NCBI GenBank assembly: GCA_022826965.1
Contig: JAJDTU010000005.1
Span: forward strand, 372,001 to 436,000
DNA length: 64,000 nt
Origin: Dehalococcoidia bacterium
Lineage (GTDB): Bacteria > Chloroflexota > Dehalococcoidia > Bin125
Reading direction: 5' to 3'
The translations under genes and the position numbers were made by a program. Of this stretch, positions 55,844-64,000 are shown one piece after another (position 1 is the first letter of the stretch; every line of letters starts with the position of its first letter). A model generated the notes under the pieces. That model ran no database searches. It saw nothing but the letters and a program-made list of their open reading frames with translations, and had not been told where the DNA came from.

Positions 55844-57667
55844 TCAGGAGGCGGAGGGCCCGTTGATCTTCAGATGCAACTCCTCCAGTTGTTCGTCCGC
55901 GATCTCCATCGGCGCGCCGGTCATCGGGTCGGAGGCGGACATCGTCTTCGGGAACGCGATCACCTCGCGGATGTTCTCGGTTCCGGCCAACAGCATGGCG
56001 ACGCGGTCGATGCCGAATGCGAAGCCGCCGTGCGGCGGCGCGCCGTACTCGAACGCGTTGAGCATGTGACCGAATCGCCGTTGCGCCTCGTCGGCGCCGA
56101 CGCCCAGCAACTCGAACACGCGCATCTGTAGATCGCGCTCGTGAATCCGGATCGAGCCAGAGCCGAGTTCGAATCCGTTGCAGATCGTGTCGTAGGCCCG
56201 TGCGCGTATGTTGGCCGGGTCGCTGTCGAGCAGATGCGCGTCCTCGGCCTGCGGAGCCGTGAACGGGTGATGCAGCGCGTCCCAGCGCTGCTCGCCTTCG
56301 TCCCACTCGACGAGCGGGAAGTCGGTGACGAAACCGAATTGAAGTATCGAATCGTCGACCAGGTCGAGACGCCTGGCGAGTTCACGTCGAATGCCGTCGA
56401 GCACCGTCGAGACCATGCCCGAGTCGCCGGCGGCGAGCAGCACGAGGTCGCCGGCGGATGCGCCGCAGCGTTCGCCGATCTTGCGAGCGTCATCGATGCC
56501 GATGTGCCGCAGGACGGGGGAGCGGACATCGTCCTCCGTCGCCGAGGCAGGTTTGGCGCTGAACTGGAGCGAGACGAGTCCCGGCGCGCCCATTGTCTTC
56601 GCGAGATTGGTGAAGCCATCGACCTCGCGGCGTGAGAGCGACGCGCCGCCCGGCATGACGATGCCACGAACCCGGCCTCCACCGGCCACGGTCGACGAGA
56701 ACACGCCGAAGCCGGATGTGGCGGCAATATCGGAACAGTCGGACAATTCCAGCCCGTAGCGCAGGTCGGGCTTGTCGGAGCCGTATCTCTCCATGGCCTC
56801 GTGCCAGGAGAGACGCGGGAACGGTCTGGGCACCTTAAGGTCGGGTCGCAGCGCCTCGGCGACGCCTACGAAGAGATCTTCCAGCAATGTCAGGATGTCC
56901 TCTTCCTCGCAGAAGGACCATTCAAGATCGAGCTGGACGAACTCCGGCTGACGGTCGGCTCGCAGGTCTTCGTCGCGGAAGCAGCGAGCGATCTGGAAGT
57001 AGCGCTCGACGCCGGCAACCATCAGCAGCTGCTTGAACTGCTGAGGCGCCTGGGGCAAGGCGTAGAACGCGCCAGGCGTGAGACGGCTGGGAACCACGTA
57101 GTCACGGGCGCCTTCGGGAGTTGCCGCGACGAGGATCGGGGTCTCGACCTCGAGGAACCCGCGCCCGGTCATGAAGTAGCGAATGAACTGGTTGAGTCGG
57201 TGGCGAAGCTCGAGCGAGGCGATCATCGCCGGACGGCGCAGGTCAATGTAGCGGTACTGCATGCGCACCAACTCGTTGACCTCGTCGTCTTCGCTGACCG
57301 AGAACGGAGGCGTCTTGGCCGGGTTCAGCACCTCGACCGAGTTGGCCACGACTTCGATGTCGCCGGTGGGGATGTTCGGGTTGCGGGTCGCTTGCGAACG
57401 CTCGACGACTTCGCCGCTGATTCGAAGCACGTACTCTCCGCGCACGTCATTGGCGGCGTCATACGACTCGGGATGGTCATCGGGCCGCACGACGACCTGG
57501 ACAATGCCGTCCCGATCGCGCAGATCGATGAAGATCAACTGACCATGATCGCGTCGTCGGTGGACCCAGCCGGCCAGGGTGACCGACTCGCCCGCGTTCG
57601 ACGCTCGCAGTGAGCCGCAACCGTGTGTCTTGAGCACCGACGCCTCCCAACGCTTGAACGGATTCAC
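55844..57667 (-). CDS. aspS: Aspartyl-tRNA synthetase
   Basis: About 607 residues, bacterial-type. The N-terminal OB fold has GWVHRRRDHGQLIFIDLRDRDG; class II motifs include the FMTGRGFLEVETPIL block, QLDLEWSF and the C-terminal GGFAFGIDRVAMLLAG block. The insert domain of bacterial enzymes (about 290-410) is present. It charges tRNA-Asp (and possibly tRNA-Asn in non-discriminating forms). The start is uncertain: GTG 57667 is chosen, while a TTG 27 bases upstream and a later GTG are also possible. No gatCAB genes lie nearby to settle discrimination. Confidence 0.94.
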   Translation of the reverse strand: MNPFKRWEASVLKTHGCGSLRASNAGESVTLAGWVHRRRDHGQLIFIDLRDRDGIVQVVVRPDDHPESYDAANDVRGEYVLRISGEVVERSQATRNPNIPTGDIEVVANSVEVLNPAKTPPFSVSEDDEVNELVRMQYRYIDLRRPAMIASLELRHRLNQFIRYFMTGRGFLEVETPILVAATPEGARDYVVPSRLTPGAFYALPQAPQQFKQLLMVAGVERYFQIARCFRDEDLRADRQPEFVQLDLEWSFCEEEDILTLLEDLFVGVAEALRPDLKVPRPFPRLSWHEAMERYGSDKPDLRYGLELSDCSDIAATSGFGVFSSTVAGGGRVRGIVMPGGASLSRREVDGFTNLAKTMGAPGLVSLQFSAKPASATEDDVRSPVLRHIGIDDARKIGERCGASAGDLVLLAAGDSGMVSTVLDGIRRELARRLDLVDDSILQFGFVTDFPLVEWDEGEQRWDALHHPFTAPQAEDAHLLDSDPANIRARAYDTICNGFELGSGSIRIHERDLQMRVFELLGVGADEAQRRFGHMLNAFEYGAPPHGGFAFGIDRVAMLLAGTENIREVIAFPKTMSASDPMTGAPMEIADEQLEELHLKINGPSAS

Positions 57668-57732
57668 TGTGTCACCAAGTCGGAGCGCGGGCAATCAGCT
57701 TGGACACTGACGTAGAGACATACACTCGTGGC

Positions 57733-58914
57733 GTGAACGATTCTCCGCTCGGTTTCTACGTGCATGTGCCGTTCTGCACGGTCAAGTGCTCCTACTGCGA
57801 CTTCAACTCGTACGCCGGCATTGAAGACATGCAAGCGGAGTGGCTGGCCGCCGCGCTCGTCGAAGCGAAGCTGTGGGCGCCCCGGCTGATGGGTCGACGG
57901 GTGTCAACCATCTTCATCGGCGGAGGCACACCCAGCCTGCTCTCCGGGGATTCAGTGAGCCGCCTGCTGGACGAGATTCGCCGACGGATCGACATCGACC
58001 AGGATGCCGAAATCACGCTCGAGGCGAATCCCGAGAGCGTCGAGCCGGAACGACTGAACGCATATCGGGAGGCGGGCGTCAACCGTATCTCGATGGGCGT
58101 GCAGTCGCTCGACGCTTCCGAGTTGGTGTTCCTTGACCGCATTCACAGCGCCGCGCGTGCGGAGTGGGCGTTCGAGACGATTCGCTCGGCAGGCTTCGAC
58201 AACGTCAATCTGGACCTGATCTACGGCCTGCCGTGCCAATCGCTGGAGACGTGGCAATCGACGGTCGAACGGGTCCTCGGCTGGAACGGCCACGGACCGG
58301 ATCATCTCTCCTGCTATGCGCTGACGGTCGAGGAAGGGACGCCGCTCGCGGCCCGAGTGACGGCCGGACGAGTCATCGAGGCCGACCCCGATCTGGTCGC
58401 CGACATTGCCGATTGGACTTCGGAGCGACTCATGCGGGCGGGGTTCGAGCAATACGAGACATCCAACTACGCGCGTGACGGACTGCGGTGCGAGCACAAT
58501 CTGATCTACTGGCGCAACCAGGAGTACGCGGCGATCGGACCCGGCGCGCATGGGTTTGTCGATGGTGCGCGCTACCAGGTCGTGCGGAGCCCGCGAGTCT
58601 ACATTGACCGTCTGCGCCCGGACCACGAGCTGGGGCAAGTACCTGAAGGGCTGCCGTCACCGGCCATCGTCGGAGCGGAGCGACCGAGCGAGCGGGAGAA
58701 CCTGATCGACACGTTGACGTCGGGTCTGCGGCTGATGGAAGGCGTCGACGAATCGTCTCTGCCCGACACGTACGACGAGTTCCGGCCGACGCTCGATTGG
58801 GCGGTGGACAGCGGGTTGGCGCGACGCGCCGATGGTCGGCTCAGCCTGACCAGGCGAGGGCACGCCGTGGCGAACGAAATCTTCGTGCGCCTGCTCGAGG
58901 TTGCGCCGGCCTAG
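57733..58914 (+). CDS. hemW: Radical SAM protein HemW (CPO-like, heme chaperone)
   Basis: About 393 residues. The radical SAM motif is C15-x3-C19-x2-C22 (FCTVKCSYCDF). FIGGGTPSLL and VNRISMGVQSLDASEL follow. GTG 57733 gives the usual start PLGFYVHVPFC. HemW inserts heme into respiratory enzymes rather than acting as a coproporphyrinogen oxidase; it lacks the extra HemN N-terminal part. It is divergent from aspS and convergent with the quinone-oxidoreductase gene. Confidence 0.9.
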   Translation: MNDSPLGFYVHVPFCTVKCSYCDFNSYAGIEDMQAEWLAAALVEAKLWAPRLMGRRVSTIFIGGGTPSLLSGDSVSRLLDEIRRRIDIDQDAEITLEANPESVEPERLNAYREAGVNRISMGVQSLDASELVFLDRIHSAARAEWAFETIRSAGFDNVNLDLIYGLPCQSLETWQSTVERVLGWNGHGPDHLSCYALTVEEGTPLAARVTAGRVIEADPDLVADIADWTSERLMRAGFEQYETSNYARDGLRCEHNLIYWRNQEYAAIGPGAHGFVDGARYQVVRSPRVYIDRLRPDHELGQVPEGLPSPAIVGAERPSERENLIDTLTSGLRLMEGVDESSLPDTYDEFRPTLDWAVDSGLARRADGRLSLTRRGHAVANEIFVRLLEVAPA

Positions 58915-59918
58915 TCCTCCGACAGTTCGTCGATATCGATGCAGTCGAGCAGGATCTTACCGAAGTTCTGGTTCTCCTGCATGTAGGCGTGGGCCTCGGC
59001 CGCTTTGCTCAGTGGGAACACCGAATCGATGACTGGCTTCATGTCCCCGTTGACGATGGCGGGTTCCAGGTGCTGCTGGTAGTCGCGCGTGATCTCCGCG
59101 CGGTCGATCAGCGGGCGCGAGCGCATCACGGTTCCATGCACTCGGAGCCGCTTCTGCATCAGCAGCCCGAGATTGGTTTCGGCAACGGCGCCGCCCATCA
59201 GGCCGACCAGCACCAGGCGTCCGGAGACGGCCAGCGATTTCAGATTGGCGTCCCAGTAGTCGCGACCGATCACATCGAGGATGACGTCGACGCCTCGCCC
59301 GTCGGTCTGTTCGCGAACAACGTCCGCAAAGTCCTGCTCCCGGTAGTTGATCGCGAGATCGGCGCCGAGTTCGCGGGCGCGCTCGCACTTCTCCTCGGAA
59401 CCGGCGGTGATCCAGACCTCAGCGCCGATCAGACGCCCGATCTGGATCGCGGCGATGCCGACGCCGCTGCCGCCGGCGTGGACCAGGAGCCGTTCGCCCG
59501 GCAGGGTCTGGCCGAGCGTGCGCACTGCGGTGTTGGCGGTGAAGAAGACTTCGGGGATCGAGGCGGCCTCGTGGTAGGTCAGTTCGTCCGGGATCGGCAT
59601 CGCGAGCGATTCGTGGAGCGTGGCCAGTTCACCGTATCCGCCGCCGCCCGAGAGGCCATAGACGCGGTCGCCGACGGAGAGTTCGCGCACCCGCGAGCCG
59701 GCCTCAATCACTTCGCCCGAGAGTTCCAGTCCGAGGATCTCGGACGCGCCGTGTTGTGGTGGGTAGCCGCCCATGCGCTGCATGATGTCGGCGCGATTGA
59801 GCGCCGTGGCGTGGACCCGGATCAGCACCTCTTCATCGCCTGGTTGCGGATCGGGCACCTCAGCCAGTCGGAGCGAATCGACAGTCTTGCCGGGCGGGTC
59901 AACAACGATCGCTTTCAT
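58911..59918 (-). CDS. NAD(P)H:quinone oxidoreductase, PIG3-type
   Basis: 335 residues of the medium-chain dehydrogenase/quinone oxidoreductase family. ATG 59918 has GGAGG 8 bases upstream. The catalytic domain carries TALNRADIMQRMGGYPP (typical of PIG3-type). The cofactor domain has HAGGSGVGIAAIQIGRLIGAEVW (AGGSGVG NADPH loop). There are no zinc-ligand Cys residues of the alcohol-dehydrogenase kind. It reduces quinones or enones with NADPH in the cytosol. It overlaps hemW by four bases at the stops. Confidence 0.9.
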   Translation of the reverse strand: MKAIVVDPPGKTVDSLRLAEVPDPQPGDEEVLIRVHATALNRADIMQRMGGYPPQHGASEILGLELSGEVIEAGSRVRELSVGDRVYGLSGGGGYGELATLHESLAMPIPDELTYHEAASIPEVFFTANTAVRTLGQTLPGERLLVHAGGSGVGIAAIQIGRLIGAEVWITAGSEEKCERARELGADLAINYREQDFADVVREQTDGRGVDVILDVIGRDYWDANLKSLAVSGRLVLVGLMGGAVAETNLGLLMQKRLRVHGTVMRSRPLIDRAEITRDYQQHLEPAIVNGDMKPVIDSVFPLSKAAEAHAYMQENQNFGKILLDCIDIDELSED

Positions 59919-59991
59919 CGCACATATCCTCCGCAGTAGGCATGTCGGCAAGCGTGCCGGCAGTCATGGCAGCAAGGCTCAGGGTAGACGC

Positions 59992-61860
59992 GTGTATGTG
60001 ATCGGCACCGCGGGCCACGTGGACCACGGCAAGAGCGCCCTCGTCCAGGCGCTGTCCGGCATCGACCCCGACCGCTGGGCCGAGGAAAAGGCGCGCGGGC
60101 TGACGATCGACCTGGGCTTCGCCTGGTGCGAGCTGCCCTCCGGCCGCGCGGTGAGCATCGTCGACGTTCCCGGTCACGAACGCTTCATCAAGAACATGCT
60201 GGCTGGCGTCGGAGGGATCAATCTCGCGCTACTGGTGATCGCCGCCGACGAGGGCGTGATGCCGCAGACGCGCGAGCACCTCGACATCCTCGACCTACTC
60301 GATGTAGACCGCGGCATCGTGGCGCTGACGAAGATCGATCTCGTAGACGAAGAATGGATCGCGCTGGTCGAGGAAGAGATTGTGGAACTGTTGGCCGACA
60401 CTGCGCTCGCCGGCTCAGCAATCGCGCCGGTCTCGGCGCTGACGGGCGACGGAATCGAAGATCTGCGCAACCGCATCGATCATGCCATCAACGATCTGCC
60501 GCCGATTCCCGACCAGGGACGGCCGCGAATGCCGATCGACCGCTCGTTCTCCATCTCCGGGTTCGGCGCGGTGGTCACGGGAACATTGCTCGACGGCGAG
60601 TTGACGGTGGGCGATGCCGTGGTGGTCGAGCCGGGCCGGATCGAGTGCCGCGTGCGCGGGTTGCAGTCTCACGAGGAATCGCTCGATGTCGCGCCGCCCG
60701 GCGCTCGCACTGCGGTCAACCTGAGCGGGGTCTCAGCGAACGATCTCGAGCGCGGGATGGTGTTGACGTCGCCGGGTTGGCTGGAGCCGACCAGCGCGGT
60801 CGACATTCGCTTGCGGGCGGTGCGAGACGCGCCCCGGGGCTTGCCACACAATGCGACCCGCACCCTGCACGTCGGAGCGGATGAGGTGCAGGCGCGCGTC
60901 AGGCTGCTGGAGGGCGATTCGTTGGGGCCGGGCGCGTCGACCTGGGCGCAGCTCCGCCTCGAGCGACCAATCGCGGCTGCACGCGGCGATCACTTCGTGC
61001 TTCGCTCAGCCGACTCGACCGTGGCCGGCGGGCGGATCGTCGACACTCGGCCGCGCCGCCATCATCGCAACGACGCGTCGACGCTCGAGGCATTGCAGCG
61101 CCTGCTCGACGGCTCGCCCGACGACACGCTGCTGACGGTTCTGCAGCGGATGGAGCCGGTTCGTTGGAGCGAACTGCTGGCCCGAAGCGAACTGGCAATC
61201 GATGAAGCGACGGCAGCGATCGAGCGACAGATCGCCGATGGCTCGGTCGTCGTGCTCGACGACGGCGGTCTCTCGGACTCCGCCACGTTGATGTCGGATG
61301 CCGGATTGGGCGCGCTTGCCGCCCGAGCCGAAGCGACAGTGGAAGATTATGTCAAGCAGTTTCCGCTTCGGGCTGGATTGCCGCGCGAGGACCTGCGGAG
61401 TCGCGTCGGTCTGCTGCAACGCGCGTTCACGGTGCTGCAGCAACAGTTGATTGACGACGGGCGGTTGATCCTGAATGACGGCGCGTTCGACGTGCCCGGC
61501 CGGCGGGTGGAGCTCTCACAGGCGCAACAGTCGCAGGTGAGCACCCTCCTCCAGCGGCTGAAGGAACAGGGCGTCCGACCGGAGGCGGACTCGCAATCGG
61601 ATCCGGAACTGCTCGAGTATCTCGAGGCGCAGCATCTGATCGTTCAGCTCAAGGGCGGGGTCAACCTGGATCGCTCGGTCTACGACGGGATGGTGGCCGA
61701 GACGCGGGCGCTGTTGGAGGAGCAGGAGCGGGCGACGTTGGCCGATGTGCGCGACCGCCTCGGGACCAGCCGCAAGGTCGCGCAGGCCTTTCTCGAACAC
61801 CTGGATACGAACCGGATCACCCGGCGAGTCGGCGACGCTCGGGTGCTGAGACGGGGATAG
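59992..61860 (+). CDS. selB: Selenocysteine-specific elongation factor SelB
   Basis: 622 residues; GTG 59992 is the only start that lets the protein begin at [16 protein letters not shown]1 is [12 protein letters not shown]3 [15 protein letters not shown] and G4 [27 protein letters not shown] is the SelB-type switch region. Domains II and III follow (260-440), and the C-terminal half carries winged helices (about 450-620) that bind the SECIS hairpin of selenoprotein mRNAs. It brings Sec-tRNA to UGA codons at the ribosome. No selA, selC or selD is present in this window. It is convergent with secF. Confidence 0.92.
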   Translation: MYVIGTAGHVDHGKSALVQALSGIDPDRWAEEKARGLTIDLGFAWCELPSGRAVSIVDVPGHERFIKNMLAGVGGINLALLVIAADEGVMPQTREHLDILDLLDVDRGIVALTKIDLVDEEWIALVEEEIVELLADTALAGSAIAPVSALTGDGIEDLRNRIDHAINDLPPIPDQGRPRMPIDRSFSISGFGAVVTGTLLDGELTVGDAVVVEPGRIECRVRGLQSHEESLDVAPPGARTAVNLSGVSANDLERGMVLTSPGWLEPTSAVDIRLRAVRDAPRGLPHNATRTLHVGADEVQARVRLLEGDSLGPGASTWAQLRLERPIAAARGDHFVLRSADSTVAGGRIVDTRPRRHHRNDASTLEALQRLLDGSPDDTLLTVLQRMEPVRWSELLARSELAIDEATAAIERQIADGSVVVLDDGGLSDSATLMSDAGLGALAARAEATVEDYVKQFPLRAGLPREDLRSRVGLLQRAFTVLQQQLIDDGRLILNDGAFDVPGRRVELSQAQQSQVSTLLQRLKEQGVRPEADSQSDPELLEYLEAQHLIVQLKGGVNLDRSVYDGMVAETRALLEEQERATLADVRDRLGTSRKVAQAFLEHLDTNRITRRVGDARVLRRG

Positions 61861-61867
61861 GGCGCGG

Positions 61868-63070
61868 TTAGACGCGGCGCTCGACGCGTCGGACGACCCG
61901 ACGCTCGCCGCCTCGACGCAGCAGCCGCGGCAGGGTTCCGTCCTGCCACAGGAAGACGATCTGGCTGGCCACGGCGATCGACGAGTACGTGCCGGCAACC
62001 GTACCGATGAACAGCACGACGACGAACGGACGAATCGTCACGCCGCCGATTAACAGCAGCGCCAGGAGCGCGAGCACGACGGTGATCGAGGTGTTGAGCG
62101 AGCGTCCCAGCGACTGCGTGATGGCGGCATTGACGACGCGGCGGAAGTCCTCGCGCGGATCGAGCAACAGGTTTTCGCGGATGCGGTCGAAAACAACGAT
62201 GGTGTCGTTGACGCTGTACCCGATGATCGCGAGCAGCGCGGTGACGAACATGGCATTGACTTCGAGGCCGGCGACCTGCCCGCCGATCGCGAATGCGCCC
62301 GCGACGATGGTGATGTCGTGCAGCAGCGCGACGATGGCCGCGGAGCCGTAGAGGACCGGGTTGGGTAGTCGGCGGAAGGCCAGCGAGATGTAGATCAGGA
62401 TCGCCACCGCTGCGACGGCCAGGGCAACACCTGCGTCACGCGCGATCTCGACCGAGAGCGTTCCCGAGACGGACGAGCTCTGCAGAACCTCGATCCGGCC
62501 GATCTCGCTGCGCAGCGACTCGTTAATCCGTTGGCGCAGACGCTCCAGGTCGCCGTCGGCCGGCTGCTCGACTCTGAGGCGGAAAGCGGAGTCGGCCGTG
62601 GCCTGGATTCTCGCGCCGCCCAGCCCGACGGTTTCCAGCGCGGCGCGGACCTCATCCTGCGTGACGTTGCCGGGGAACCAGAACTCGCTGCGCACCTGCG
62701 ATTCCTCAACATCGAGGTCGAGGCTGATGCTGGCCGGGAGCGAAGCGCCGAGCGTGCTGCCGAGCAGATCGGTGAGCGCGAACGCGTCGTCCAGCGAGGG
62801 CGGACTTATTGATCCGGTGACCACGAACGAGCCGCCTTCACCCTCGCTGACGCTGAAATCGGTACCGACGGGTACGTCCTCGATCGCATCAAGGGCCTGG
62901 ATCACGTCCTCGCGATCGGTGTCGCCGAGGAAGCGGACCTCGGTCTCGAGGCCGCCGGCGAAGTCGAGGCCGGCTTCGAACTGCCAAATGGCGAGCCCAA
63001 TCAGGGAAGGCACAATCATGAGTAGCGAGACGATGGCGTAGATGCGGCGGCGGCCGACGAAGTCAATCAT
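61868..63070 (-). CDS. secF: Protein-export membrane protein SecF
   Basis: 400 residues, longer than the usual 300-320 owing to a large first periplasmic domain. Landmarks: LDFAGGLETEVRF (the GGxxxx block after helix 1), and the C-terminal five-helix part with GYSVNDTIVVFDRIRENL, the most diagnostic motif of SecF. SecD and SecF use the proton-motive force to help pull proteins through SecYEG. The ATG overlaps the secD stop (ATGA). The C-terminal tail is arginine-rich. Confidence 0.95.
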   Translation of the reverse strand: MIDFVGRRRIYAIVSLLMIVPSLIGLAIWQFEAGLDFAGGLETEVRFLGDTDREDVIQALDAIEDVPVGTDFSVSEGEGGSFVVTGSISPPSLDDAFALTDLLGSTLGASLPASISLDLDVEESQVRSEFWFPGNVTQDEVRAALETVGLGGARIQATADSAFRLRVEQPADGDLERLRQRINESLRSEIGRIEVLQSSSVSGTLSVEIARDAGVALAVAAVAILIYISLAFRRLPNPVLYGSAAIVALLHDITIVAGAFAIGGQVAGLEVNAMFVTALLAIIGYSVNDTIVVFDRIRENLLLDPREDFRRVVNAAITQSLGRSLNTSITVVLALLALLLIGGVTIRPFVVVLFIGTVAGTYSSIAVASQIVFLWQDGTLPRLLRRGGERRVVRRVERRV

Positions 63071-64000
63071 GCGGTCGCGCCCCCTTCACCGCCGCTGCTC
63101 GCCCCGCCGGCCCGCGGCTGGATGGTCATCCGACGCACGCCGAACGGTCTGAGTCCCCGTACCCAACCCGTGCTGACCGCGATGGTCATGAAGTTGCGCG
63201 TGACGAAGATCACGGTGACGAAGCTGAAGCCGGTGCCGACCAACAGCGCCAGGGCGAACGACTTGATCAGGTTCTGATTGAGCGCGTCGGCAAAGAGCCA
63301 GAGGATCGCGACGGTAATGATCGTGGAGACGTTGCCGTCACGGATCGCGGGCCAGGCTCGGGCCCAGGCGGTCTCGACCGCACCCGAGAGGCTGCGGCCG
63401 AGGCGCAGCTCCTCCTTGAGCCGCTCGAAGATCAGCACGTTGCCGTCTACGGCGAAGCCGATCGACAACACCAGGCCGGCCACGCCGGCGAGGGTCAGCG
63501 TGATCGGCACCAGCTTGAACGTCGCCATGACGCCGGCCGCGTAGACGATCAGGGCCAGCGCCGCGACGACGCCGGGTACGCGGTAATAGATCATCATGAA
63601 GACCACGATTGCGACGAAGGCGACCACGCCGGCCTGCACGGTGTCGATCACCGAGTCTTCGCCGAGGGTGGCTGCGACCTCGGTGCTCTGCAGGACGCGC
63701 AGGTTGATCGGCAGGGCGCCGGCGCGGAGCTGACGCCTGAGCGTAATCGCGTCCTCCTCCGAGAGACCGTTGATGATCCCGCTGTCGGAAATGACGGCGT
63801 TGACCGAGGGACTGGAAATCAGTCGCCCGTCGACGAAGATGCCGAGCGGGGCGCGGTTCTCGAATAGCCGGCGGGTGATCTGCTCCATCAGCCGCGCGCC
63901 CTCGTCGTCGAGCGCGAAGGTCAGCGCCGGCGTACCGCCCTGCTCGATCGTGCGGGAGATCGAGTCGGCGATCAGGTGGCGGCCGGTCAGTTGCACGGTC
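63067..64000 (-). CDS. secD: Protein-export membrane protein SecD, C-terminal part (5' end outside window)
   Basis: The frame runs open to the right edge, so the N-terminal part lies beyond the window. The visible 310 residues include the P1 head region with FALDDEGARLMEQITRR and APLGIFVDGRLISSPSVNAVISD, then the transmembrane half with GFAVDGNVLIFERLKEELRLG, the SecD signature. It works with SecF in one complex; the stop overlaps the secF start. The end of the protein has a Gly/Ala-rich tail. Confidence 0.93.
   Translation of the reverse strand, partial: TVQLTGRHLIADSISRTIEQGGTPALTFALDDEGARLMEQITRRLFENRAPLGIFVDGRLISSPSVNAVISDSGIINGLSEEDAITLRRQLRAGALPINLRVLQSTEVAATLGEDSVIDTVQAGVVAFVAIVVFMMIYYRVPGVVAALALIVYAAGVMATFKLVPITLTLAGVAGLVLSIGFAVDGNVLIFERLKEELRLGRSLSGAVETAWARAWPAIRDGNVSTIITVAILWLFADALNQNLIKSFALALLVGTGFSFVTVIFVTRNFMTIAVSTGWVRGLRPFGVRRMTIQPRAGGASSGGEGGATA

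Overview
The window is GC-rich bacterial chromosome, densely coded on both strands, with many start/stop overlaps. The mix of genes suggests an environmental Chloroflexota, possibly an aerobic marine or soil lineage of the SAR202/Dehalococcoidia type. It includes an F420/FMN luciferase-like oxidoreductase, CaiB/BaiF CoA-transferases, an acyl-CoA-dehydrogenase-like hydroxylase, carboxymuconolactone decarboxylase, amidohydrolase and thiolase, dipeptide-type ABC systems with glutamine-rich linkers, and a TlyA methyltransferase next to NAD kinase. This placement is inferred from gene content; no rRNA, tRNA or other taxonomic marker was seen.

Left edge (1-2.6 kb) is an accessory island: the 3' part of an IS1595-type transposase with a coupled small ORF, then a two-gene type II restriction-modification system whose nuclease matches the BglII active-site spacing. 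From 2.6 to 18.1 kb lie single enzymes and small clusters: a SelW-like protein, LLM oxidoreductase, RidA and VOC proteins; a MoaD/ThiS-like protein coupled to a BNR beta-propeller; an EamA exporter; a catabolic cluster (CMD protein, double CaiB/BaiF CoA-transferase, flavin hydroxylase) divergent from a class III aminotransferase; an orphan lipoprotein; an MFS exporter; an amidohydrolase and a Uma2 protein.

From 18.2 to 34.9 kb: a thiolase with a strong terminator; two tandem, closely related membrane-tethered periplasmic-binding proteins, with a third paralogue at 32-33.3 kb; a low-GC island (22.5-24.1 kb) with a degenerate PD-(D/E)XK-like protein and a HARE-HTH-like protein; two tandem copper amine oxidases; an EctB-like aminotransferase; a penicillin-acylase-family hydrolase; a ketopantoate-reductase-like protein and a YbaK deacylase. 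From 35 to 39.1 kb is a peptide-type ABC importer (binding protein and two permeases, no ATPase).

The right half is mostly housekeeping. It holds a succinate dehydrogenase/fumarate reductase operon with an HdrB-like subunit (39.5-43.3 kb), then Nudix, GNAT, recN, nadK, tlyA, clpX, clpP and tig (43.4-51.7 kb, all minus strand). A second ATPase-less ABC importer follows (51.7-55.8 kb), then aspS, hemW, a quinone oxidoreductase, selB, and secF with partial secD. GC-rich palindromic REP-like elements, two of which can fold as three-way junctions, sit in at least five intergenic spaces. The best candidates for undescribed biology are the tethered-receptor paralogues, the MoaD/BNR pair, the degenerate nuclease/HARE island, and the tandem amine oxidase/EctB locus.
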